Source of the DNA: Gulosibacter molinativorax | GTDB taxonomy: Bacteria > Actinomycetota > Actinomycetes > Actinomycetales > Microbacteriaceae | Length of the DNA: 64,000 bases | Assembly (NCBI RefSeq): GCF_003010915.2 | Contig: NZ_CP028426.1 | Location: 1,922,001 to 1,986,000 of the forward strand | Reading direction: 5' to 3' | Shown here: in pieces, positions 35,764 through 44,482 of the stretch | How positions within the stretch are numbered: position 1 is the stretch's first letter | Layout of the letters: each line of letters starts with the position of its first letter | Program-made: the position numbers and the translations under genes | Notes under the pieces: generated by a model | Database searches by the model: none | Told to the model about the DNA's origin: nothing | Seen by the model: only the letters and a program-made list of their open reading frames with translations

Positions 35764-36534
35764 CTACTCGGCAATCACCGGGTTGGTGAGGTTACCGATT
35801 CCCTCGATCGCGCAGGTGACCTCGTCACCATCCACGATCGGGCCAACACCAGCGGGCGTTCCCGTGAGCAGCACGTCACCGGGTAGGAGGGTGAAGACAC
35901 TCGACGCAAACTCCACGAGCTGCTCGACCGTGCGCTCGAGCTGGTTGAGGTCGCCCACCTGGCGCACCTCACCGTTCACCTTTGCCCCAATGCCGCCGCT
36001 CGAGGGGTCGAACTCGGTCTCGATGTACGGGCCCAGCGGGCAGAACGAGTCGAAGCCCTTGGCTCGACCCCACTGGCCGTCCTTCTTCTGGAGGTCCCTC
36101 GCCGAAACGTCGTTGGCCACGGTGTACCCGAAGATGACCTGATCCGCGTCCTTAGCCGGTACGTTGCGGGCAACCGAGCCGATCACCACGGCAAGCTCAA
36201 CCTCGTGCTCGACGTGGCTGGACTGCTTCGGCAACCGAATGGGATGCCCCGGGCCGACGATCGAGGTGTTGGGCTTCAGGAACATCATCGGCTCCTCGGG
36301 CACCTCGTTGCCCATCTCGCGCGCGTGCTCGAGATAGTTGCGACCGAACGCCACCACCTTTGATCGTGGGATGACCGGCGCGAGTAGGCGCGCATCCTCA
36401 AGCTTGATTCGCTCATCGAGCGTCTCGAATCCCGCGTATAGCGGGTCCCCGACGAGGCGAATAAGTTCGTTCTTTTCCTCGTCGAGAATGCCGTAGGCGA
36501 GCTGGTCCTGGTAGTCGAAACGTGCGATCTTCAC
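35764..36534 (-). CDS. Fumarylacetoacetate hydrolase-family protein
   Basis: 256 residues from GTG 36534 (VKIARFDY start, family-typical). FAH fold: VVAFGRNYLEHAREMG, metal ligands in HEVELAVVIG (two Glu) and NDVSARDLQ (Asp), ending in GDVLLTGTPAGVGP. Members hydrolyse acyl-pyruvates or decarboxylate/isomerise 2-hydroxyhepta-2,4-diene-dioates in aromatic catabolism; many actinobacterial genomes carry one near gltX. TACACT lies seven bases before the GTG with no Shine-Dalgarno, so a leaderless start is possible. Confidence 0.88.
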   Translation of the reverse strand: MKIARFDYQDQLAYGILDEEKNELIRLVGDPLYAGFETLDERIKLEDARLLAPVIPRSKVVAFGRNYLEHAREMGNEVPEEPMMFLKPNTSIVGPGHPIRLPKQSSHVEHEVELAVVIGSVARNVPAKDADQVIFGYTVANDVSARDLQKKDGQWGRAKGFDSFCPLGPYIETEFDPSSGGIGAKVNGEVRQVGDLNQLERTVEQLVEFASSVFTLLPGDVLLTGTPAGVGPIVDGDEVTCAIEGIGNLTNPVIAE

Positions 36535-36627
36535 GCGCCCGAGTGTATCGCGGCGACAATGAGACCAGCCGCACCCCGCGCGGGGCACGCGCGACTAGCC
36601 GTCACCATTAGCGCCAGCGCCATATAT

Positions 36628-37518
36628 CTACAGAGCCGCCGCAGGCGCCTCGTATGCTTCAGGCCCACGCAGGTCGCTCGGGATCACCACGACCGGCACC
36701 GGCAGGGTACGCAGGATGCGGTGAGCTCGCGACCCGAGGAACACGCTCCGTCCACCTCCGAGCCGGCTCGAACCAAGGAGCGCGAACTCGTCCTCCAGCC
36801 AGTCGACCTGGGCGAGCGCATCCTCGAAGTCCTTCCCCTCGGCGATTTCGATCACCGCTCGACCCGAATCGAGCATCCCGACCGCCTGGGCCTCGAGATG
36901 ACGGCCGCCGAACTCCCGCGCCTCGTCCGCGACCTCACGAATCTCACTCGGGCGGATGAGATCGACCTGCACGAGCGAGATCAGGCGAAGCGGAATGTCG
37001 CGGTCGATCGCGCGCTGCACCGTGCGCCCGATTACCGCCTCGGAACCGGGGCGCGTGCCGTAGATACCGGTAATGCGCGCCGCTCGGCCATCTGGTGCGC
37101 GGAATCCGCGGGGCGCGAGCGCGACCGGTACCGGCGAAGAGTGCAGCAGCGCGTTTGCCGTCGAACCCACCGAAAACTTGCGCATCAACCGCCCTGCGGC
37201 AGCTCCAATCACGATCTGGGCCGCATCGTGCTGCTCGGCCGCATCGATCAGCCCGCGCGCCTCACTTGAGGCATATCGGAATTCAACGCTCACTATTCTT
37301 TCTTTAGGCAATCGTTTGAGTGCAACATTTTTCCAACGATCGAGTTCCGCCTGGCTTTCTTCATTTCCAGCCCGCGTTTCTGGCAGCACCATTACAACGA
37401 CAATTTCGGACTCGGTGCCATTAGCCAAAAAGCCCGCTAACTCCAGGGCGTCATTACCTCGAGCATTGGCAACGTAGCCAACAACGATGCTTCCGTCTGG
37501 CCGAAACCGAGTAGTCAA
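36628..37518 (-). CDS. Tandem universal stress protein (UspA) domains
   Basis: 296-residue protein with two Usp domains. The first (about 10-140) ends in the ATP-type loop VIGAAAGRLMRKFSVGSTANALL, the second (about 150-285) in LLGSSRLGGGRSVFLGSRAHRIL, both near the G-2x-G-9x-G(S/T) nucleotide-binding pattern. TTG start at 37518 with GGAGG nine bases upstream. Likely a stress-survival factor. It diverges from a TetR gene over a 157-base AT-rich gap, so that regulator may control it. Confidence 0.85.
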   Translation of the reverse strand: MTTRFRPDGSIVVGYVANARGNDALELAGFLANGTESEIVVVMVLPETRAGNEESQAELDRWKNVALKRLPKERIVSVEFRYASSEARGLIDAAEQHDAAQIVIGAAAGRLMRKFSVGSTANALLHSSPVPVALAPRGFRAPDGRAARITGIYGTRPGSEAVIGRTVQRAIDRDIPLRLISLVQVDLIRPSEIREVADEAREFGGRHLEAQAVGMLDSGRAVIEIAEGKDFEDALAQVDWLEDEFALLGSSRLGGGRSVFLGSRAHRILRTLPVPVVVIPSDLRGPEAYEAPAAAL

Positions 37519-37675
37519 TGGATATACCTCCGTGGAATGAATAGCGTGGAATTGGTCAAAGTCATAGTGTCTCCGCGACTAATATTAAAAGAATTCAATC
37601 TTCGTCCTCGGAACGTCAATAACTGAATTATATTCATTTACTGACGCCCGGTGAAGCATCGTTCGAGGAGCCAGT

Positions 37676-38359
37676 ATGAACGAGTCCCGCCGCGCGGTGG
37701 GTCGACCGCGCACACGCCTGCTGAACAGAGAGGGAATCACGCAGGCCGCCCGCCAGATCTTGCTGTCCCGTGGTGACGAAGGTCTCACGATGACGAGCCT
37801 CGCGAAAGAACTCGGCGTCACGCCCTCGGCGCTTTATAACCACGCAAGCTCGAAACTCGAAATCCTCGCGTGGGTGCAGGAATCCGTATTCTCGGAAATT
37901 GATTATTCCGCCGTCGATTCGAAGCCGTGGGCTGAGGCCCTCGAGGATTGGGCACACAGCTATCTCGATGTCGCGGTCAAGCATCGGAAGTTGCTGCAGG
38001 CGCTCCCACCAATTCTCCCCGCCGATCGCCCAGGCACCTGGCCGATGTATGAGCGTATTGTCTCGGCCCTGGTTGAGGGTGGCTGGCCCATCGAATCCTG
38101 CGTTTCCGTCATCGAGGCACTTGAGGCATATATTTACGGCTGCTCGGTACGAGAGCCGTTTCATGCGGTGGATATCGACAACCCGGAGCTGAACGACACT
38201 GCCCCGACGTACCGCGCGGCGCTTGCGGCGCGCGAAGACGACGGTGTCGCGGCTGAAAAGGATGCGCTCTTCCGCATCGGTTTCTCGTCGATCTTAACGT
38301 GGAGTGCGGAGCAGCTCGGCGTCACATTGGACGCCGAAACTGCTCCGCACCTCGCCTAG
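37676..38359 (+). CDS. TetR-family transcriptional regulator
   Basis: 227 residues: N-terminal TetR helix-turn-helix (ITQAARQILLSRGDEGLTMTSLAKELGVTPSALYNHASSK) in residues 20-60, with a basic GRPRTR lead; C-terminal TetR_C/WHG-like ligand domain. GAGGAG precedes ATG 37676. Divergent from the UspA gene and convergent with gabT, whose stop is 10 bases away. The ligand is unknown. Confidence 0.88.
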   Translation: MNESRRAVGRPRTRLLNREGITQAARQILLSRGDEGLTMTSLAKELGVTPSALYNHASSKLEILAWVQESVFSEIDYSAVDSKPWAEALEDWAHSYLDVAVKHRKLLQALPPILPADRPGTWPMYERIVSALVEGGWPIESCVSVIEALEAYIYGCSVREPFHAVDIDNPELNDTAPTYRAALAAREDDGVAAEKDALFRIGFSSILTWSAEQLGVTLDAETAPHLA

Positions 38360-38369
38360 CTCCTAGCCG

Positions 38370-39695
38370 CTACGCGTTCTTGCGAATCGCGTCGACGAGC
38401 ACGTTCAGCCCGTCGGTGAGCAGCTCGTCGGTGATGACGAGCGGCGGTAGGAATCGGATCACGTTGCCGTAGGTGCCGCAGGTGAGGAACACAACGCCCT
38501 GGGCCTGCGCTTCAGCGACAACGGTCTTCACGAGCTCCGGGTTCGGCGTCTTGTCTGCGCCGGTCACGAGCTCGATCGCGAGCATGGCGCCGCGGCCGCG
38601 GACCTCGCCGACGACGTCGAGTTCGTCAACGAGCGGCTCGAGAACGCCGCGGATGGTCTTCTCGATGCGCAGCGCGGCTTCCTGGAGGCCATCCTCCTCG
38701 TACGAGGCGATCGTCGCGAGTGCGGCGGCGTTCGCGACCGGGTTACCTGCGTAGGTGCCGCCGATGCCGCCGGTGTGCGGCGCATCCATGATCTCGGCAC
38801 GCCCAACGACCGCCGAGAGCGGCATGCCGCCCGCGATGCCCTTGGCGCTCGTCACGAGGTCGGGCTCGATGCCCTCCCACTCCGAGCAGAACCACTTGCC
38901 GGTGCGGCTCATGCCGGCCTGCACCTCGTCGGCGACGAAGACGATGCCGTTCTCGTTCGCGTATTCGACGAGCGCGGGCAGGAAGCCCTCGGCGGGAACG
39001 ATGAAGCCACCCTCCCCGACGATCGGCTCGATGATGATTGCTGCGACGTTCTTCGCGCCGACCTGCTTGTCGATCACGTCGATCGTGCGGGCTGCGGCCT
39101 CAGGGCCCGAGAGCTCGTCGCGGAACGGGTAGCTAAGCGGCGCGCGGTACACCTCAGGTGCGAACGGGCCAAAGCCATCCTTGTACGGCATTGACTTCGA
39201 CGTCATCGCCATCGTGAGGTTGGTGCGGCCGTGGAATGCGTGGTCAAACACGATGACGGCGTCGCGACCGGTGTACTTGCGCGCGATCTTGACCGCGTTC
39301 TCGACGGCCTCGGCGCCCGAGTTGAACAGCGCCGCCTTCTTCGGGAAGTCGCCCGGGGTGAGCTCGGTGAGCTTCTGGCAAAGGTCGACGTAGCTGCCGT
39401 ACGGCGCGGTGTTGATCTGGAGGTGCGTGCTCGCGGCAGCAGCATCCTGAATCGCCTTGACGACCTTCGGGTTCGCGTTACCCACCGTGGTCACGCCAAT
39501 GCCCGAGCCGAAGTCAATGAACTGGTTCCCGTCAACGTCGCGGAGGATCGCGCCATCCGCCTCGCCGATGTAGACCGGGAGCGAAGACCCGATCGAGGAG
39601 CTCACGTACTGCTGACGACGCTTGAGTAGCTCCTCCGACTTCGGACCGGGGATCTCGGTGACAATCTTCCGCTGCTGTTCGAGGCGAAACTCCAT
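38370..39695 (-). CDS. gabT: 4-aminobutyrate aminotransferase
   Basis: 441-residue class III PLP aminotransferase converting GABA and 2-oxoglutarate to succinic semialdehyde and glutamate. Family signatures: FNSGAEAVENAVKIARKYTG, FDHAFHGRTNLTMAMT, FVADEVQAGMSRTG and the PLP lysine in TSAKGIAGGMPLSA. ATG 39695 with AAAGGAAGG upstream; a longer open frame to 39914 would cover the promoter region. Divergent from a PucR regulator. No gabD seen nearby. Confidence 0.95.
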   Translation of the reverse strand: MEFRLEQQRKIVTEIPGPKSEELLKRRQQYVSSSIGSSLPVYIGEADGAILRDVDGNQFIDFGSGIGVTTVGNANPKVVKAIQDAAAASTHLQINTAPYGSYVDLCQKLTELTPGDFPKKAALFNSGAEAVENAVKIARKYTGRDAVIVFDHAFHGRTNLTMAMTSKSMPYKDGFGPFAPEVYRAPLSYPFRDELSGPEAAARTIDVIDKQVGAKNVAAIIIEPIVGEGGFIVPAEGFLPALVEYANENGIVFVADEVQAGMSRTGKWFCSEWEGIEPDLVTSAKGIAGGMPLSAVVGRAEIMDAPHTGGIGGTYAGNPVANAAALATIASYEEDGLQEAALRIEKTIRGVLEPLVDELDVVGEVRGRGAMLAIELVTGADKTPNPELVKTVVAEAQAQGVVFLTCGTYGNVIRFLPPLVITDELLTDGLNVLVDAIRKNA

Positions 39696-39799
39696 TGCAC
39701 TGCCTTCCTTTGCTTGCAATTTTTCGTGTGGCAGCCCCATAGCTGCTCTGTCGAAAAGGTTACGGCGCACAACCATGCTGCCGGATGTGACCAGGCACG

Positions 39800-39848
39800 A
39801 TTCTGCCTTCGATTGTTGTGCACTCGCATTACGTTTAGGCTGAATCGC
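39800..39848 (+). promoter_or_regulatory. Promoter of pucR-type regulator (leaderless)
   Basis: -35 TTGTTG (39812-39817), 17-base spacer, -10 TAGGCT (39835-39840), then about seven bases to ATG 39849 and no Shine-Dalgarno, so transcription probably starts at or next to the ATG. The gabT promoter must lie on the other strand of the same 153-base gap. Confidence 0.6.
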
Positions 39849-41291
39849 ATGCCCATTTCGATCGCCGAACTCCTGCGCGAGCCCGACCTCGGCCTCCGAC
39901 TCCGCGTCGGCCACGGTCAGGCCCTCAACGAACGCATCGATTGGGCCGCCGCGACGGAGATGGCCGAGCCGAAGCCTTTCCTCACCGGCGGCGAGCTCGT
40001 CCTCACTACCGGGATGCGGTTGCGCTCGGTCCGCGCGTGTCGCAGCTTCGTGCGCTCAGTCGCCGAAGCCGGCTCGCGCGGCATCGGGTTTGGCTCCGGT
40101 TTCACCCACGATCACATCCCCGAGGCGCTCCTCGACGAGGCGCGCCGCGCGGAGCTCCCCATCATCGAAGTGCCGGTAGAAATTTCGTTCGCGCTCATCG
40201 CGAAGCGGGTCGCGGAGGCCAACGCGAAGGAACGCGTCGAGCAGGTCGAAGCGCAGCACCGCCGGCGCGAGCGCTTCGTCGAGCTCCTCATGGGCGACGG
40301 CGGCCTCGAGTCCATGCTCGCGGCGCTCGGTCGCGAGACGGGCGCCCACGTAGCCGTGTCCGTCAACGGCGAACTCATCTCGGGCGCCCTCGAGATCGAC
40401 GACCCCGACATCACCTCGTGGGATGCGCTCCCAATCGCCCTGGGCCCCGCAGGCCAGGCAACCCTCCACGCATCCCGTCCCCGCACCGACGACGAGCTCA
40501 TCAACACGAGCCGCACGCTGGTCGGCCTTCACCTCGCCCAGGCCGCGCGCCATCGCCGCGAGGAGCGGGTACAGGCCGGCCAAGTGCTCGACGACCTCAT
40601 CAACGGGCGCCTCGAGCCCGAGGTGGTCGGCCCGCGCCTGCAATCGATCGGGCTCACGGGCAACAGCACATATCGGATGCTCGTCGTGAGCGGCGAAGGC
40701 CCCCGCCGGTCGGATCTCGCGGCAATGCCACTGCCTTCGTCCCTCCGAGGCTCGGTCGCGACCGTGCTCGATGACCGGCTCGCGGTACTCCTCGACATCC
40801 ACGACGTCCCACCGCAGCGCGCGGCCGAGGCGCTCGTGGCCGCGACCCGCGCCGCGGGCATCCCCGCGAAGGTCGGCATCGGTGGCCCATACCCCGGCAC
40901 GGCGGCGCTGCGCTGGAGCTGGTTCGAGGCGCTGGATGCGCTGGGTCGCCTCGAGCGCGACCAGGTGATTGGCGAGGCCCCGCGACTCTCGATCGCATCC
41001 CTCATCCTCGGCGCCTCGGATGCGCCGATCGCCGAGCTCGCGGAAGAGCTGGTCGGGCCGCTCGAGGCCAACGACCGTGAACACGGCACCCGCCTTGTCG
41101 AGACGCTGGATGCATTCCTCGCCAATTCGGGTGCCTCAAACGACGTCGCTACGGCACTTGGCACCCACCGCAATACCGTGCGCTACCGCATCGATCAGAT
41201 CGCGAAGATCACGGGGCTCGACCCGCGGATCACGGCGGATGCGGTGCAGCTCTCGCTCGCACGCACCGCCCGCCGCCTCACCGAACGCTAG
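39849..41291 (+). CDS. PucR-family transcriptional regulator
   Basis: 480 residues: N-terminal PucR domain (about 5-125; LTGGELVLTTGM, LPIIEVPVEISFALIAKRV), a central GAF-like/GGDEF-like region and the C-terminal PucR helix-turn-helix (DVATALGTHRNTVRYRIDQI). In corynebacteria and relatives a PucR-type regulator activates GABA utilisation genes, which fits the divergent gabT here. Start ATG 39849, leaderless (see promoter). Effector is probably GABA or a related amine, inferred from context. Confidence 0.88.
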   Translation: MPISIAELLREPDLGLRLRVGHGQALNERIDWAAATEMAEPKPFLTGGELVLTTGMRLRSVRACRSFVRSVAEAGSRGIGFGSGFTHDHIPEALLDEARRAELPIIEVPVEISFALIAKRVAEANAKERVEQVEAQHRRRERFVELLMGDGGLESMLAALGRETGAHVAVSVNGELISGALEIDDPDITSWDALPIALGPAGQATLHASRPRTDDELINTSRTLVGLHLAQAARHRREERVQAGQVLDDLINGRLEPEVVGPRLQSIGLTGNSTYRMLVVSGEGPRRSDLAAMPLPSSLRGSVATVLDDRLAVLLDIHDVPPQRAAEALVAATRAAGIPAKVGIGGPYPGTAALRWSWFEALDALGRLERDQVIGEAPRLSIASLILGASDAPIAELAEELVGPLEANDREHGTRLVETLDAFLANSGASNDVATALGTHRNTVRYRIDQIAKITGLDPRITADAVQLSLARTARRLTER

Positions 41292-41299
41292 TCTGGCCG

Positions 41300-41377
41300 T
41301 TTCGATACGCCGTTTCGCGGCTACGGGGCGACCGCTAGACCGCTCCTCGAGTAGCGGCGCAGCCGCGTATCGAGAGG
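41300..41377. repeat. REP-like inverted pair
   Basis: TTTCGATACGCCGTTTCGCGG facing GAGTAGCGGCGCAGCCGCG-TATCGAG, between the convergent pucR and ilvE genes. Confidence 0.8.
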
Positions 41378-41384
41378 CCCGACG

Positions 41385-42482
41385 CTAGGCGAGCTGCTCG
41401 AGCCAGCCGTGGTCGTCGGCGAGGTCGCCGTTCTGGATGCCGGTGAGCTTGGCGCGCATCCGCATCGACAGCGATTCCTCGGTCACGCGCGGGTTCTCGA
41501 TCTGGAAGTCAGTGTGCTTGAGCGTACCGATCGGCGAAATCACGGCCGCCGTGCCGACGGCGAAGGCCTCCGTGATTGCGCCCGACTCGGCGCCCTCGCG
41601 CCACTCGTCGATCGTGATCTTCCGACGCTCGACCGTGTGACCGGTTTCCTTGAAGAGCGTCAAGATCGAGTCGTTCGTGACGCTCTCAAGGATCGAGTCG
41701 GACTCGGGTGTCGCGACGGTACCGTCGCGGTAGACCAGCACGATGTTCATCCCGCCGAGCTCTTCGAGGTATTGCTCGGTCGATGAATCAAGGAAGAGCA
41801 CCTGCTCGCAGCCGTGCTCGTACGCGGTCTGCTGCGGCAGCAGCGAGGCGGCGTAGTTGCCGCCGCACTTCGCTGCGCCAGTACCACCCCGGCCCGCGCG
41901 CGAGAGCTCGGTCTCCAGCCAGATGTTGACGGGGCGGGTCGGGTCCTTAAAGTAGGCGCCGGCGGGCGATGCGATCACGAAGTAGGTGACGGTCTCGGCT
42001 GCACGAACGCCGAGGAAGTCCTCGTTCGCGATCATGAACGGGCGCAGGTACAGCGACTTACCCTCGCCGTGTGCCGGCACCCAGGCCTCGTCCGCTTGCA
42101 CGAGCTGTCGGAGCGACTCGACGAACACATCCACCGGAAGTTCGGGAAGCGCAAGGCGATGGGCCGATCGCTGCATCCGCTTCGCGTTCATTTCAGGACG
42201 GAAAGTGTGCACCGAGCCATCCGCGTGGCGATAGGCCTTGAGCCCCTCGAAGACTTCCTGCGCGTAGTGGAAGATTGCGTTGCCAGGGTTCATCTGCAGC
42301 GGGCCGTATGGCACGACGCGGGCGTTCTGCCAGCCGCCGTCGCGGGTCCAGTCGATCATGACCATGTGGTCCGTAAACCGCTCGCCAAAACCGGGGTTCT
42401 CAAGAACCTTCGCGCGGTCTTCGTCGGATGCGGGATTCGGGTTGTGCTCGATCGTGAATTCGAGCGAGGTGCCGTCGGTCAT
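41385..42482 (-). CDS. ilvE: Branched-chain amino acid aminotransferase
   Basis: 365-residue class IV PLP aminotransferase making Leu, Ile and Val from their keto acids. Signatures: AIFHYAQEVFEGLKAYR, SLYLRPFMIA, CGGNYAASLLPQ (PLP-lysine region precedes it as GGTGAAKCGGNY), and YLEELGGMNIV. AAGGA lies eight bases before ATG 42482. Lies after leuB on the same strand with a hairpin between, so it probably has its own promoter. Confidence 0.95.
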   Translation of the reverse strand: MTDGTSLEFTIEHNPNPASDEDRAKVLENPGFGERFTDHMVMIDWTRDGGWQNARVVPYGPLQMNPGNAIFHYAQEVFEGLKAYRHADGSVHTFRPEMNAKRMQRSAHRLALPELPVDVFVESLRQLVQADEAWVPAHGEGKSLYLRPFMIANEDFLGVRAAETVTYFVIASPAGAYFKDPTRPVNIWLETELSRAGRGGTGAAKCGGNYAASLLPQQTAYEHGCEQVLFLDSSTEQYLEELGGMNIVLVYRDGTVATPESDSILESVTNDSILTLFKETGHTVERRKITIDEWREGAESGAITEAFAVGTAAVISPIGTLKHTDFQIENPRVTEESLSMRMRAKLTGIQNGDLADDHGWLEQLA

Positions 42483-42521
42483 AGTTCGTCCTTATACGGA
42501 ATCAAGTGGAGTACGTGGTTG

Positions 42522-42558
42522 AGTGGCGAGCTCCCGGCGCATCGGGAAGCTCGCCACT
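42522..42558. terminator. Hairpin between leuB and ilvE
   Basis: Stem AGTGGCGAGCT (42522-42532) with AGCTCGCCACT (42548-42558), inner TCCCG/CGGGA extension. Terminates leuB or attenuates read-through into ilvE; T tract weak. Confidence 0.7.
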
Positions 42559-42574
42559 GAGAAAAATGTTGCCT

Positions 42575-43624
42575 CTACGCGAGACGCGCGAGAATGGCGT
42601 CGCCAATCTCGCTGGTGCTGCGAGGCGCGCCGCCGGCTTCGACGACGTCCGCTTCGCACGCGGCCTCGACTCGCTGTGCGGCCTCTTCGAAGCCGAAGTG
42701 GCGCAGCAAGAGGGCGATCGACAGGATGGCGGCGGTCGGGTTGGCTTTGCCAGTACCTGCAATGTCGGGGGCCGAGCCATGCACGGGTTCGAACATGCTC
42801 GGGAAGGTGCCATCGGGGTTGATGTTGCCCGATGCCGCGAGGCCAATGCCGCCGGTAACGGCACCTGCCAGGTCGGTGATGATGTCGCCAAACAGGTTAT
42901 CAGTCACGATCACGTCGAAACGCGAGGGATCGGTGACGAAGAAAATCGTCGCGGCATCGATGTGGAGGTAGTCGACGCTCACCTCGGGGTACTCGCTGGC
43001 TACCTCGTTGACGATACGGTTCCACATCACGCCAGCATTCACGAGCACGTTCTTCTTGTGCACGAGCGTGAGCTTCTTGCGCTCACGGCGCTGTGCGAGA
43101 TCGAAGGCATAACGCACGGTGCGCTCAACGCCGAAGGCGGTGTTGACCGAAAGCTCGTTCGCGATCTCGTGCACGGTGCCGGTGCGCACGCTGCCGCCGT
43201 TGCCGGTGTACAGGCCCTCGGTGCCCTCGCGGACGACGACGAAGTCAATCTCGCCGGGGTTTGCGAGCGGGCTCGTCGTGTTCGGCCAAAGGCGAACGGG
43301 ACGCAGGTTGATGTAGTGATCGAACGCGAAACGGATCTTGAGCAGCAGGCCGCGCTCGATGATGCCTCCCGCGAGTCGCGGGTCCGCAGGGTCGCCACCG
43401 ACGGCGCCGAGGAGCAGCGCGTCGTGCTGTGCGAGCCGCTCGAGCGACTCGTCGTCGAGGATCTCGTCGGTCTCCTGGTAGTGCTTCGCCCCAAACGGGT
43501 ACTCGGTTTCGGTCAGCTCCACGCCCTCGGGGAGTGCCGCACGAAGTATTTTTCGAGCCTCGGCCACAACCTCGGGACCGATACCGTCTCCACCAATGAC
43601 TCCGAGATCAATCTTGTCGCGCAC
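42575..43624 (-). CDS. leuB: 3-isopropylmalate dehydrogenase
   Basis: 349-residue NAD-dependent beta-decarboxylating dehydrogenase of leucine synthesis. N-terminal [17 protein letters not shown], substrate-binding [12 protein letters not shown], metal-site [20 protein letters not shown] and [23 protein letters not shown] near the C-terminus. GTG start at 43624 with AAAGGA upstream. Monocistronic between an SRPBCC gene and ilvE. Confidence 0.96.
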   Translation of the reverse strand: MRDKIDLGVIGGDGIGPEVVAEARKILRAALPEGVELTETEYPFGAKHYQETDEILDDESLERLAQHDALLLGAVGGDPADPRLAGGIIERGLLLKIRFAFDHYINLRPVRLWPNTTSPLANPGEIDFVVVREGTEGLYTGNGGSVRTGTVHEIANELSVNTAFGVERTVRYAFDLAQRRERKKLTLVHKKNVLVNAGVMWNRIVNEVASEYPEVSVDYLHIDAATIFFVTDPSRFDVIVTDNLFGDIITDLAGAVTGGIGLAASGNINPDGTFPSMFEPVHGSAPDIAGTGKANPTAAILSIALLLRHFGFEEAAQRVEAACEADVVEAGGAPRSTSEIGDAILARLA

Positions 43625-43721
43625 GCTGCAGCATCCTTTCCACGGAATAAACCCTCAATAGCCTAGTCCTCCGCGGTCTCGCGCGCGACGCGCCGCCGCG
43701 TCGTTGCGCGCGGATTGCTCG

Positions 43722-44195
43722 CTATTGCCCCTCGACAAGCGTCGCAAGCCGGTCAATGGATGCGCGGAGGTTCTCTTCCTTCGTCGCACGCGCCCGCGGC
43801 AGTCGCTTTTCGTCGTGCAGATCCGTCCAGTCGTACGTGTGGGTGACGAGGGTGCCGTCGCCGTTCGGCTCGAGCTCCCAGCGCCACAGCTGACCGATCG
43901 GCGGGTTTCCGGGCTCCGCCGGCTTCCACGCGATGCTTCGGCCTTCCTCGAACTCGACGACGTGGTTCTCGCGCTGGATGCCCGGTTTCGTCATGTTCAT
44001 CGTGAAGACATCGCCCACGGCAGTGACCCGCTGTCCCGGTTCGGCGCTCGCCAGATTGTCATTGCCGTCCCACTCGGGCTGTCGGGCCGGATCTGCGATC
44101 AACTCGAAGATCGTCTCGGGCGATGCATCCACAACCCGACTTGCGCTTACGATGCGGTTCTCTTGTTCTTCAGCCATGGGAGCAGTCAATTGCAT
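43722..44195 (-). CDS. SRPBCC (polyketide cyclase/START-like) protein
   Basis: About 151-157 residues (ATG 44177 or 44195; neither has a clear ribosome site). Helix-grip fold: SASRVVDASPETIFELIADPARQPEWDGN opening, strands with VTAVGDVFTM and WRWELEPNGDGTLVTHTYDW, and a long C-terminal helix (LRASIDRLATLVE). Probably binds a small hydrophobic ligand. Upstream lies the 84-base tandem array B. Confidence 0.85.
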   Translation of the reverse strand: MQLTAPMAEEQENRIVSASRVVDASPETIFELIADPARQPEWDGNDNLASAEPGQRVTAVGDVFTMNMTKPGIQRENHVVEFEEGRSIAWKPAEPGNPPIGQLWRWELEPNGDGTLVTHTYDWTDLHDEKRLPRARATKEENLRASIDRLATLVEGQ

Positions 44196-44235
44196 CGGCC
44201 TGAAGAACAGCAGAGGAGACTACGCGGTGCCAATC

Positions 44236-44480
44236 ATTGCCGATAGCGCTGGCCCGGGCCCGTACACAGGCAATGCAGTGCGCTACCGGCAAGGGTCGCG
44301 TACACCAGCGCCCCCCGCCATTGCCGATAGCGCTGACCCGGGCCCGTACACAGGCAATGCAAAGCGCTACCGGCAAGGGTCGCGTACACTAGCGCCCCCA
44401 GCCATTGCCGATAACACTGGACCGGGCCCGTACACAGGCAATGCAGAGCGCTACCAGCAGGGGTTGCGCACACCGGCCGC
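44236..44480. repeat. Tandem array B: three 84-base units related to array A
   Basis: Units begin with ATTGCC at 44236, 44320 and 44404, exactly 84 bases apart; the third is cut by the ABC transporter end. Each has inverted arms ATTGCCGATAGCGCT and AGCGCTACCGGCAA enclosing CCGGGCCCGTACACAGGCAATGC-like DNA. The AGCGCTACCGGCAAGGGTC block matches the tail of array A at 32211-32229 at 17 of 19 bases. The inner sequence differs from array A, yet the period is the same. Confidence 0.92.
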
Positions 44481-44482
44481 AA

